Positions 39,175-48,875 of a DNA stretch of 64,000 nucleotides are shown here, one piece after another. The first letter of the stretch is position 1, and every line of letters starts with the position of its first letter. The stretch comes from Eukaryota sp. TZLM1-RC (taxonomy: Eukaryota; Metamonada: BaSk clade), in contig JAUPSS010000007.1 of NCBI GenBank assembly GCA_040285825.1, forward strand, positions 2,144,689 to 2,208,688, given 5' to 3'. Below the pieces are notes generated by a model. It saw only the letters and a list, made by a program, of their open reading frames with translations, was not told the DNA's origin and searched no databases. Made by a program: the position numbers and the translations under genes.

Positions 39175-40200
39175 TCTTTCACCCAATATTTGGGCTAAAT
39201 GTTTCCCCTATGATATTGTGGAACTTCCTCCAAGAAGCTTGCTCTCCTTACCACTGACTTTTGCAATATTGCAGAAAAAAATCTTAAAAGTTTTAGAAAA
39301 CTTGGATTATATTGTACGTCTTAGCTTGGCTAAAGAAAAAATTCGCGTTTTTGAAAACTTTTTGATTGATCTTTAAGACAGTTGCTCAAATTGCCTAATC
39401 TCCCAAATTCCCAACATTTATGGCCTTCTACTTAATGATCACCAATGGACCACTGCAATGACAATGAGATGTTTTCTATGGCCTTGTTCATTACCAAATG
39501 ATTTAATTTGTCGCTGCAAGAGTGTTGTTACGCTTTCCCATATTTTAAACTGTAAGTATTTTATAACTTATCGCTCAATTGTTCATGACTCAGTTGGTGA
39601 TCAATTATATGCCATGTGCAAAAGTTTCAATATAGAGGCATTTATTGAGCCACTAGTACGTAAGCTGTCCTCAGATCAAACTGATGATTCCTTTGGTAAA
39701 AGAAGGGCAGATTTAGTAACTCCAGGGATCGATGGTGTTCTCAATGTTGTAGATGTTGTCTCAGTTGATGTTTGCAAAAATTCTGCTGCTCGTTTCGTGT
39801 ATTCCGCTGATTCGCCGTTATCTAACGCCGAAAACAGAAGATAAAAAATATGAAGAACCTTTGGCACAGTTAGGTAGAGTGGAACATGTGAAATATCAGT
39901 TTGTGCCGTTTGCAATTTCTCTTTTTGGCAATATTGGACTTTCAGGGTTGCACTTTTTTGAAAATTTTAAAAAAGTGTTACTGAATAGGTCTGGTAAAAC
40001 AATGAACTCCACTTTCTGGTTAAATAGAATTGTTTTTTGCATTTTCAAGTGTATTCCAACAATGATTTCAAAGGCACTTTTAGCTATTGGTGTAGAATAT
40101 GAACGTAATGCTGTGAGTAGGTTCAGTAATAGTGACGCTTGTTTGGAGGATATTGAATTCTAGATGCGTTTTTATCTCAAAATAAAAATAAATATTCCAA
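39175..40200 (+). mobile_element. LINE fragment, subfamily B
   Basis: It begins with a decayed ELPPRSLLSLP and LQKKILKVLENLDY segment, then CRCKSVVTLSHILNC, YRSIVHDSVGDQLYAM, KRRADLVTPG, NVVDVVSVDV and KYEEPLAQL, ending DACLEDIEF at 40161. It is nearly identical from 39430 on to the inverted copy at 23060-23830. There is one frame change near 39840. Confidence 0.85.
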
Positions 40201-40203
40201 AAA

Positions 40204-40255
40204 AATTAGTTATGAGTTGATTGAATTAAGTGTGCAAATTCAATAAATACATATT
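40204..40255 (+). mobile_element. LINE subfamily A 3' tail only
   Basis: TTAGTTATGAGTTGATTGAA followed by TTAAGTGTGCAAATTCAATA matches the 3' end of the copy ending at 3395. This is an extremely 5'-truncated insertion of about 50 bp, just upstream of NUP54. Confidence 0.7.
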
Positions 40256-40290
40256 CACTCTATGTGAATTCTCTGTTGCAATATTAGCTA

Positions 40291-41619
40291 ATGCAACAAC
40301 AACAATCCACAACTCCTTCATTTTCTTTCGGTGCTTCTCCACCAGGTTCTAGTGCATTTGGATCACAATCACAACCTCAATCTCAACAACAACAATCCAC
40401 AACTCCTTCATTTTCATTCGGTGCTTCTCAACCAGGTTCTAGTGCATTTGGATCACAATCACAACCTCAATCTCAACAACAACAATCCACAACTCCTTCA
40501 TTTTCATTCGGTGCTTCTCAACCAGGTTCTAGTGCATTTGGATCACAATCACAACCTCAATCTCAACAACAACAATCCACAACTCCTTCTTTTTCATTTG
40601 GGACATCACAACAATTTGGTTCATCACCGTTTGGAGCCACTCAACCTACCACTACCACACCCTCGTTTTCTTTCTCTTCCCAACCAGCTCAATCATCGTT
40701 CGGTACTTCCACATCAGGTACTCTTCCCCCCGCTGCACCCACTCTTTCACACATTACCTCTCATCGCCACTTAGCTGGACTATCTCCAATGGTAGCGATC
40801 CAGTTACTGGCTTCTGCCTATGATCCTGGACCTGCGGGCGTTTTCAAATGGTTATTCTACTCTCCAAAAACTGCCACCTCAGCACCTGCCACCTCAGCAC
40901 CTGCCACGTCATCGCTATTCGGTGCCTCAACATTTGGCGGTTCTTCTTTCGGGGGTTCTTCTTTTGGAGCCTTTGGACAGAATGCCACGTCAGCCATCGT
41001 CACCACTAAACCCAACGACATTGATGACGGTATGTGGGACAGGGCAGTCAAGAACAATCCTGATCCTAATAAATACGGGATTGTTGTTATTAGGGGACCT
41101 ACAGAATTGAAGAATAGAATTAAGAGTCAAACTGATTCTTGTAAACAACAAATGGAGAAGATTAATCAAAATAAGCAAATTTTAACACAATTGGAGGACA
41201 AGTTTAATAGCGAGCTCTTTTCGAAAATTTCAGAGTTTCAAACAACCCAGCAATCATTGTTGAGAAGATTGTTGAAGATAACGTGTCATTTTGACCGAGT
41301 TGCTGGCAAAGGAAAAGGTTTACAACCATCGGAAATTGCAATCAGATCAAAAATAGTGGACTTTTCAAGACACATTGATGGTCCTCAAGGTTTAAAAATT
41401 AAGTTAAAGGAATTTCAACCCCAAATTAAAAGTTTTGAGCATTATTTCAAGAAAAGTAAGTCAGGATCAAGAACTTTAATTGAGAAACAAGCTATTGATA
41501 CAGTTGTAGGGGTAATTGGGGAGCAAGCGACGGCTATTGAAGTTATTACTAACTTACTGCAAAAGCAGCAACTTGTGGTTAAGAAAATGAAAGAAGAGTT
41601 GGATTCGATTTCAAAGTAG
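40291..41619 (+). CDS. NUP54: FG-nucleoporin NUP54
   Basis: A 442-residue intronless protein. Residues 1-140 are FG repeats (PSFSFGAS, SSAFGSQS and SPFGATQ), which in nuclear pores form the permeability barrier. LASAYDPGPAGVFKWLFYSP and DGMWDRAVKNNPDPNKYGIV match the central NUP54 domain. Residues 255-442 are helical (LLRRLLKITCHFDRVAGKGK and LQPSEIAIRSKIVDF) and belong to the part that joins NUP62 and NUP58 in the channel complex. An Ala/Pro and GGSSFGG insert of about 45 residues separates the two central motifs. The start is the ATG that begins the first repeat; a longer FG region may have been lost, since a LINE tail lies 35 bp upstream. Confidence 0.88.
   Translation: MQQQQSTTPSFSFGASPPGSSAFGSQSQPQSQQQQSTTPSFSFGASQPGSSAFGSQSQPQSQQQQSTTPSFSFGASQPGSSAFGSQSQPQSQQQQSTTPSFSFGTSQQFGSSPFGATQPTTTTPSFSFSSQPAQSSFGTSTSGTLPPAAPTLSHITSHRHLAGLSPMVAIQLLASAYDPGPAGVFKWLFYSPKTATSAPATSAPATSSLFGASTFGGSSFGGSSFGAFGQNATSAIVTTKPNDIDDGMWDRAVKNNPDPNKYGIVVIRGPTELKNRIKSQTDSCKQQMEKINQNKQILTQLEDKFNSELFSKISEFQTTQQSLLRRLLKITCHFDRVAGKGKGLQPSEIAIRSKIVDFSRHIDGPQGLKIKLKEFQPQIKSFEHYFKKSKSGSRTLIEKQAIDTVVGVIGEQATAIEVITNLLQKQQLVVKKMKEELDSISK
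40294..40590 (+). repeat. 90-bp tandem repeats encoding 30-residue FG units
   Basis: Three full units start at 40294, 40384 and 40474, with a partial fourth. Each encodes QQQQSTTPSFSFGASQPGSS followed by AFGSQSQPQS. They differ by only one or two bases, so duplication is recent and frame-preserving. Confidence 0.93.
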
Positions 41620-42185
41620 ATTTAATAAAAAAAAGTCTTAAGAAAGTCTTTTTGTTGAGCTTTTTGGATAAGCAAAAACTTTTTTTGCTATTTATCATTG
41701 TTCAAAATATATTTTGAGTTCAACAGGAAATTATTTTATTATTTTATTATTTGAGTTCAACATTTTAAACTTCAACACTTAACATAATAACCAGGGCTAG
41801 AAAGTTTTGAATTGGCATCGAATTGGCTGCTCAAAATTTTCACCATTCAATAATTGCAATTGTTGCATTTACTCCGCAAAATTTGGCAATTGGTTCAGCT
41901 CAAAAATAGACAGATCATGTTGGTGCTATTTAAAATTGTGTAATCAAAGATAAATATGTTTTATTTAAAACTAATTTATTAAGTAAAAACATAGTGTTGA
42001 ATTGACATATAATCACCGAGACTATTGTTCAGCTAACTGCTCCTTCTTTTTGAGGCATCCTGTTGATTGGTGCAAATCTTTTTGAAGGCCTGGATATTCC
42101 ACAGCGAGCTGTTTCATTTCAGAAACAGAGAAATGTTGACGTTTTCATCAAACAAACAATGAAGACAATGAAGACCATACGATAA
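41620..42185. other. Spacer with possible hAT-like end
   Basis: Noncoding. CAGGGCTAGAAAG followed by TTTTGAATTGGCA at about 41793 resembles, in inverted form, the sequence around 54345-54372 (CGGGGCTAGGAAAATTGAAT). hAT transposons commonly begin CAGGG, so these may be ends of a small nonautonomous element. No partner end or target duplication was found. Confidence 0.3.
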
Positions 42186-42189
42186 CATC

Positions 42190-43885
42190 ACCTTTAATGT
42201 GTGAATTAAAACAAGAATTTCCAGTTGTTCATATAACTGCTTATATGGATGACATATCAATAATTGGTCCAATTGATTCATTGAGAACAATTGCTGAAAT
42301 TGTTTAACAGCGCTGTTATCAAATTAATCTTTCTCTAAATATCTTCAAATGTTTATTGATTGGTAGAGAGTCTGCTGATTTCATTATTGATGATCAAAGT
42401 GTTCCTTTAATCAATTATTTTGAATCAGGATTTCGTTTTTTAGGTTGTTATTTAGGCAATTTTGATGAAATTCGAAATCAACTGTCCTCTCTTTTGGATA
42501 ATATTGAAGAGGAATTGATTGTTCTTTCAGATTTAAATATTGAAAAACATCTTAAATTTTTCTTCCTCAGAATTTGTTATTCAGGGAAATTTACTCATTT
42601 CCTACGATCAACATCACCATCTATCTCTTTCGAATTTTGCAGAATTTTCAATGAATTAAGAACAAAATTTTTGGGCTAATTTGCTTGACATTGATTCTTC
42701 TTATTTACGCAGTCATATTTTTTATATCACAGAATTGGGATGTCTAGATTTTCACAAATCTAAATATTTGTGTAAAGCTGCATTTATCGGTGGAGGCAAA
42801 AATTTCGTTTTTGAATTTTTGAAACGTTTTCCTGAAAACCAACATTTAATCGAATATTGTGTCAGTGACTATTTTGTGTCCTTGCAGAATGAAATTGAAT
42901 GCATCTCTCCTCACATATGGTCCAAATGCTTTTCTGCTGATATTCAAGAAATTCCACCCAGGAGTTTGATTTCCTTGAAATTTGCACATGCTAAATTGCA
43001 GAAAAAGATATTAAATGTTTTTGAAAACTTGGATTTCACTGTTCGTCTTAGTTTGGCTTAAGAAAAAAAATCCCGTTTTTGCAAACTTTTTAATTGATCA
43101 TATGGAATAGCTCAATTTGTTTCATTTCCCAGATTCCAAATGTATTTGGTTTATTATTAAATGATCATGAATGGTTAATTGCTTTCAGGATGAGCTCTTT
43201 TCTTTGGCCATGTAGTGTGCCCAAATGATTTGATTTGTCGTTGTGGTCAGCTCATCAATCTGAATCATTTATTTAATTGCAAATTTAATATTACATATCG
43301 CTCAGTTGTTCACAATGCTGTTAGAGACCAACTATACGCTATGTGCAAAAGTCATCACATTGAAGCTTTTGTGGAAACACTTGTGCGAAGGTTGTCATCT
43401 GAAAATGAAGATGAAAATCCTTTGGCAAACGCCGAGCTGATTTAATTACCCCTGGGTCTGATGGTGTGATTAAAGTTGTTGATGTTTGTAAAGACTCAGC
43501 AATTGATTTTTGCTAAAAAAAGTTAAAACTGTACTTTGCTTTGGTGAAAAGAGCAAAATCAAAAAGTACAATGAACCCTTATCTCAGCTAGGATGTGTTG
43601 AGCATGTCAAGTATCAGCTGGTTCCATTTGTTGTTTCTCTATTTGGTAACATTGGAATATCTGGCACTAAATTGTCGAAGGTTTAAGATGTTTAATAAAA
43701 GAAAGAGCAGAAAAAGAATTGAACTTCAATTTCTGGCACAATAGATTTGTTTTTAGTATTCTCAAAGCAATTCCAGAAGTGTTGACCAAAGCACTGTTAC
43801 AATTAGGAATGGAGTATGAAAATCGTGCGCTTAAAAGATTTGATGATGTTGATGCGTATATTGAGGATATTGAGTTCTAGTTTTT
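42190..43885 (+). mobile_element. LINE fragment, RT motif C to 3' end
   Basis: It starts near ITAYMDDISIIGPI (intact YMDD) and continues through FRFLGCYLGNFDEI, GCLDFHKSKYLCKAAFIGGG, EIPPRSLISLKF and CRCGQLINLNHLFNC (C-x-C-x7-H-x4-C), then YRSVVHNAVRDQLYAM. It ends DAYIEDIEF at 43879. Several single-base frame breaks. It is a relative of subfamily B, 5'-truncated inside RT. Confidence 0.83.
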
Positions 43886-44239
43886 TGGTTTTATGTTTTC
43901 GTAGCGTTGAAAATAAATTTCATATTAAAACAATAACATCACTTCGACTCAACAGCATGCAAAATACAAATTGTATCCATTTGGATTTTCTCTATTTGGT
44001 TGTAGTTGGAGAAAATTTCTTTTGACAACGGAAATTCTTTCATTTAGGATTTATAATTTTAAAGAGTCCGACTTCTTTTCTTTTAATTATAAACTTTTAT
44101 TATTTGAAACAAAATGAATTTGTAAAACTCCAATTATTATGTTTATTTGCTAGTAATGCATTTTGTTTTCACATATGAATTGCTACAGTTTTCATTATGA
44201 CTTTTTCTATGAATATTTTTTTTGCGAAATTCAAATAAA
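43886..44239. other. Spacer, no feature recognised
   Basis: AT-rich; no frame of interest. Confidence 0.4.
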
Positions 44240-45520
44240 TTTAAATCCACTGATAATCTGAGTTGCACACAACCGATATTGTGATATTGTTGCTGAATTA
44301 TTGTTAGAATGCTTGACTAGGATCATATAATTGTTTGCCTACAGTTACCTTTTTGGCAATGATTTATCCAGTATGGTGAAATCTAACGTTGTAATTAAAT
44401 TATAGTTTCAACTGGAGCTATTTGTATAAATTTGGACAGTTCCGCGGAGGCAAGAATTGTATTTATGAATTTTCTTGTAGATGTCCTGAAGAATCTCATT
44501 TGTCAGATCCAAATACCAGTCCGTATTTGAATGAGTTATCTGTTAAGCTTGAAAGAATATGCCGCAGCTCTGAAGCAAATATTTTTCCCAAGCAATTCTA
44601 GAAATTCCGGACCAATTTCTTTTTAATTTGCAGTTTTGCTGTAAAAAAATCCAGTAAAAATGTTCAAAGAGTTTGGAAAGCTTGGATTATGATTTTAAAC
44701 TCCGCTTGGCTAAGCAAAACAATCTCGCATTTGCAAATCTTTTACAAGGTACGTGTGATAGACTTCGTCTACTTTAGTAACAAAAATTCCTCACGTTTGT
44801 GGCACAATCTTAACTGATACTGCCTACACTTTGAATATGAAACTTGGCTCCTCTACTGGTTTGATAATTTACCTCCTAATTTCATTTGTATACGAAGTCG
44901 AAAATTGACAAACTCGTTTGTTGCATTGTCAACATTTTACTACATTTAAATTCAAGATTTATGATAATGTAAGAGATCAATATGTTGTATGTGCAAGACT
45001 CATAGAATTGAATCTTTTTTGGATCCTCTGTTGTCAAATGTGTTTAATGCTGAAAATGATGTCAGTAAGAATGACGGAGATTATGTCATATTACATGGAA
45101 TAGATGGAACCTTCATTTTAGTGGATGTAATGTCTGTTGATCCTTGTCATGTCTCAAATGAAAGGCTAACTAATTCTAAAATTCCCCTTTCAAATGCTGA
45201 AAATTTCAAAATCAAAAATTACAGTGAAGCCTTGTCCAAATTGTTTACCCAACAGCATTCTCTGTTGAATTCACTTGCTCCCACGGCTATATGATTTTTT
45301 GTAGATTTTGAAATGATTCTAAGGAGAAGAACTAACAGAAATTTCAACAGATTGTTTTGACAAAATAGAATTGTGGAATTGTGTTTCATATTTTTGAGGG
45401 GATGTTGAAGATGGTTTCTGATACTTTGCTTTTTCTTGGATCTCACAATGACAGAATTGCATCTAGTTGTTTTGTTTTGGGAGAGATGGATTATTTAGAT
45501 GTTGATTTGTAGGTTTTTAA
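44240..45520 (+). mobile_element. LINE fragment, subfamily C
   Basis: Pieces FRGGKNCIYEFSCRCPEESH (compare the IGGGKNFVFEFLKRFPENQH-like region), CKTHRIESFLDPLLSNVFNA, NDGDYVILHGIDGTFI, LVDVMSVDPCHVSN and FKIKNYSEAL give the nuclease region. The end (GEMDYLDVDL) is shared with 3400-3780. The Cys cluster is lost and stops are frequent. Confidence 0.78.
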
Positions 45521-45641
45521 ATGAATCAAAGTAATATCACATTGACCTTTATAAGGAACTTCTATGCAAGAAAGAGTTTTTTGAGTCTTTTCAATGAAAA
45601 AAAGAAGGCAAAGACGTTTTCGATGTACTGGAAGGTTCATT

Positions 45642-45809
45642 TGTTGGCTTCAGTGCACGGTTTTCCATAAACTTAATAAAAACAGATGTTTATAAACGGA
45701 GGTAGAAAATCAACAATAAACTAAACAATAACAAATTTAAACTAATGATGACGTGATACATCACGTCATACTTTCCGAAATCGGCAAGAGGAGTTTAGCC
45801 TGGCTAACA
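45642..45809 (-). repeat. 3' LTR of Ty3 element 2
   Basis: 168 bp. On the plus strand it begins TGTTGGCTTCAGTG and ends GCCTGGCTAACA. It contains the inverted repeat ATGACGTGA-TACA-TCACGTCAT at 45748-45769 and, in element sense, TATAAACA before an in-LTR ATG. A purine-rich tract adjoins it at 45810-45833. Confidence 0.93.
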
Positions 45810-45833
45810 CTGCCTCTTCTTCCTTCTTTTTCG
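45810..45833 (-). other. Polypurine tract of Ty3 element 2
   Basis: In element sense GAAAAAGAAGGAAGAAGAGGC runs straight into the 3' LTR. It parallels the tract of Ty3 element 1. Confidence 0.8.
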
Positions 45834-45891
45834 TTGTTTCTTGGCCGCAGGATCGGATAGTTTCACATAACGGGAATAGGCGGAAGTATTC

Positions 45892-46760
45892 TTAATGGAT
45901 GACAGGTTGTTTAGTGGTAGTCCCATCAGACCACAAAACGGTAGCTAGGTTACTAGAGATGTCGAGAATAGCGTCCAGGAAGGCCTCTCCGGAATCTGCA
46001 GCGGCATAGGCATCTAATACAGCGGGCGGCAAGGAAGAGTAGCAAGGCTTGATGAAGTGTACTGAGGTCTTCAAAGAAGAGCGGGTAACAGGATTCAGAA
46101 CAAGGATGGAGCTAGAGGACAGGATCTTCTGCACGGTGTAGGGTCCGACATAATGACCATGGAGTTTGTCTGGCTTCTGACGCAGAACAAAGACTCGGTC
46201 ATTCACCTGAGGACGATAAGAGGGCTCGGGCATATCAATAGTAGATTGGTCGAGCGATTGGCCTACAGCTTCCCAGGAAGAGATGAGCTTCTCTGTCAAC
46301 TTATGCAGATGTTCGATGAATTCTGGCTTGTCAGCAGGCAAGGAATGGGAGGCGAAGGAAGTCAATAGCTGGTTGGGCAGAAGACGAGGAGAGGTGTCAG
46401 ATCCGAAAATTAGACTATATGGAGAGGCGTTCAGAGCTTTCCTTTCTTGTGAGTTTAATACCATCTGGCAGAGGGCAACGTAATCAGACCAGTTAAGGTA
46501 ATCGGAGAAGTCGAGCAGCATACGTCGGATGACTTGAAGAAAGCTTCGGTGTTGGCGTTCTACTAATCCATTGGATTGATGGTAGTGGGGCAAGGATTGG
46601 GTATGTTCAACGTTCAGGAATTGGCATAGTAGACTGAATATCTTGTTGGCGAATTCGGGACCGTTATCAGAGTGTATACAACGTGGGGCACCGAAAACGG
46701 CGTAAACAGAGGAGATTAAGGAGTTGTCTACGGTTAATGCTTTAAGATCTTTCGTAGGAA
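45892..46760 (-). pseudogene. Ty3 element 2 integrase core and C-terminus
   Basis: It encodes HYHQSNGLVERQHRSFLQVI (catalytic Glu) and, near the upper end, the HSDNGPEFANKIF segment also seen in element 3. The C-terminal VNDRVFVLRQKPDKLHGHYV motif is typical of Ty3-like integrases. It ends with FLDAILDISSNLATVLWSDG and TTTKQPVIH, a chromodomain-like fold remnant. A one-base deficit at 46833-46836 puts it out of frame with the upstream ORF. Confidence 0.82.
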
Positions 46761-48875
46761 CTAGGATACTGAACTTGGAGAATGCATCAACAAAATGAAC
46801 AATATATCGGTAGCCATAGGAGTCAACGGACAGGGGTCAATGGAATCGCAGTGGAGACTTTCAAATGGGCGGCGAACGGAATTCAAAGATCCAGTGGAAG
46901 AGATCAATGTCTTGGGAACGGGAGCAGTCTTTTGGCAAGGGATACAAGTATTGACGTGGGTTTGCAGGTCGTTTCGCATGTCGGGCCAGTGGAAGTCGGA
47001 CTGTTGGAGGGACTTCCAACATTGGGCGAAGGGAGGATGGCTGGCTTCGGTAGATCCGTGAACCAGAAGGAGAATCTCGGATCGAAGAGAAGGCGGGACC
47101 AAGATCTTATTGGATTGGGTTAGTTTTAAACCCAGTTGAGGTTCGATCTTGCAGTCAACAAACAGAGGGTCACTATCGGGGATCTTTTGCTGTTCCTTGA
47201 ATAACTTGTCGAGGAATGAACGGGTGGGTGAGTTTCTGGCAAGGAGATTGCTGATCAAATCGGAACTGGCAGGAGATTCAGATAGGGAATGAACCAAGGA
47301 AGCAACGTGGTGAGAGTCGGAGTCAGAGGAGATCTCGATTATGGCTGAATCGGAACTGAATCTTCGATCAAGTTCGTCATCCTCAGACATGAACTGGGAA
47401 CGGAGAAAACGGGGATGATCAAATACTTCAGGGTGGAGTTCAAAGATCTCTTTGCGGGTAGGCAAGTGGAAGCGGGAGCTGGGGAGGTAGTAAGCCGGAG
47501 GAAGGTCTGGGGAGCGATTGACATTAACGAAGGCCTGACGACCATCACTATAATCAATGATATCGAGGACTTTATCTCGTAAAACGAAGTCAAGACGGGA
47601 GTGATATTGAGTAGGGCCGTCAAACAGAAGAGAACGGATGTCCTCGAAGTGAGAGCAAACTTGAGAGGTTTCTAGTATGAACTGAGGTTCGTTTTCGGTT
47701 CCGAGGACGGAGCGATAATCCAGCGGCAAATAGTGGTAGTGAATTCTTCTATCATGAGGGTCTATTTGAAGGCCATGAACCATCTCCAGGCATGGAATGG
47801 CTATAGGGCAGGGAGTGATCTCGTCATCGTCGTAGTGGTAGACTGAGTGGATCTCGGGCTTGATTAGGCAAAGGGGAATGAAGGAAGTGATGTCTCGAGA
47901 TGAAGGTAGAGTATGCTTGGCGTAAAAAGAGTCAGGGAGAGTTTGATGATCAGTTAAGGCGGGGCGTCTAGAGGAAGGTCTCAGGTCAGAATATGTCAGA
48001 GCAGTAGGATGTAAACAGAAGTCATATAGCTGTTCACCAAAAGGGGTACCAGTATGCGTATCAGGGATCCAAGGGAAATGATCACATTTGGGGGAGTTGG
48101 GACATTCTCTGGGGCTGCATGGAGGAGGGGTTGAATCATGAAAGCAGCGGCTACTTTGGTCAGCGCGTTTCCATAGGCTGGGGAAATACAACGGTGGTGG
48201 GTCCTTATTCAGATACGATTGATTGATTAGAAAGTGGTATCGGTGAGTGAGGTGACGGTTTCTTTCCCAGCTAAAAGGGACCATGTGAGTAGGGAGAGGA
48301 ATCAAGTGGAAAATATGCGCGTGGTTAATCAGAGAACCTAGGGTGACATCGGGATGAATGTAGTTGAAGATAATGAGGTGAGCGTTCAGGGGCATAACCT
48401 TGGGAAGGTAGTCTAAATGGGGCATCTTGGGATGGTGGAAGTATATACGAAAGTTCCAATTGGCATGTTGAACCAAATCATTAACCTTGAAGTTTCTAGC
48501 ATATAGACCAAGGGGTTCAGCTTCGGGATCAGTAGGAACGGACACGGGTCGAGGGTCGAAAGCAGCTTTGCCAAAATCTCTTGGAGCGATTGTGTTGTTA
48601 AACAGAAGTGGTAAATCAGTTGAGAGGACGAAGAGACGAGCAGACGAGGGAGAGAGTAGTTCGTGAGGTTCGGGATTCAGATTATATTGAATGAAGTGTT
48701 TGCGGGAGTTGAGGTAAGCAGTCACAGAATGCTCAGGACGGAGGGCGGAAGGATGATGGGTTCTACGAGCGGTATCAAAGTCAATGTCGTACCAATGAGG
48801 GGAGGAGTGCGTCAGATCGTCGAGGTTCAAGTAATTCCACAGGGGAGATCTAGCCGATCTTCGATGAGTCATCAT
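46761..48875 (-). CDS. Ty3 element 2 extra region and integrase zinc domain
   Basis: A 704-residue open frame. Residues 1 to about 500 match nothing I know in Ty3 pol. They are rich in His, Pro and Tyr (SPHWYDIDFDTARRTHHPSA, HYDDDEITPCPIAIPCLEMV) with a Cys/His cluster (CFHDSTPPPCSPRECPNSPK then CDHFPW) that could bind metal. After residue 500 an acidic Ser-rich linker (SSDSDSHHVASL) resembles the linker of element 1. It is followed by the integrase HHCC domain (LLLVHGSTEASH ... CIPCQKTAP). Upstream RNase H is joined through a frame change at T8 (48930-48937). The length of the open frame argues that the extra region was under selection in the source element. Confidence 0.8.
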   Translation of the reverse strand: MMTHRRSARSPLWNYLNLDDLTHSSPHWYDIDFDTARRTHHPSALRPEHSVTAYLNSRKHFIQYNLNPEPHELLSPSSARLFVLSTDLPLLFNNTIAPRDFGKAAFDPRPVSVPTDPEAEPLGLYARNFKVNDLVQHANWNFRIYFHHPKMPHLDYLPKVMPLNAHLIIFNYIHPDVTLGSLINHAHIFHLIPLPTHMVPFSWERNRHLTHRYHFLINQSYLNKDPPPLYFPSLWKRADQSSRCFHDSTPPPCSPRECPNSPKCDHFPWIPDTHTGTPFGEQLYDFCLHPTALTYSDLRPSSRRPALTDHQTLPDSFYAKHTLPSSRDITSFIPLCLIKPEIHSVYHYDDDEITPCPIAIPCLEMVHGLQIDPHDRRIHYHYLPLDYRSVLGTENEPQFILETSQVCSHFEDIRSLLFDGPTQYHSRLDFVLRDKVLDIIDYSDGRQAFVNVNRSPDLPPAYYLPSSRFHLPTRKEIFELHPEVFDHPRFLRSQFMSEDDELDRRFSSDSAIIEISSDSDSHHVASLVHSLSESPASSDLISNLLARNSPTRSFLDKLFKEQQKIPDSDPLFVDCKIEPQLGLKLTQSNKILVPPSLRSEILLLVHGSTEASHPPFAQCWKSLQQSDFHWPDMRNDLQTHVNTCIPCQKTAPVPKTLISSTGSLNSVRRPFESLHCDSIDPCPLTPMATDILFILLMHSPSSVS

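Noticed and set aside
40294-40590. Regular direct repeats as a CRISPR array
   Set aside because: The 90-bp units are contiguous with no spacers and encode FG repeats in frame. The genome is eukaryotic.
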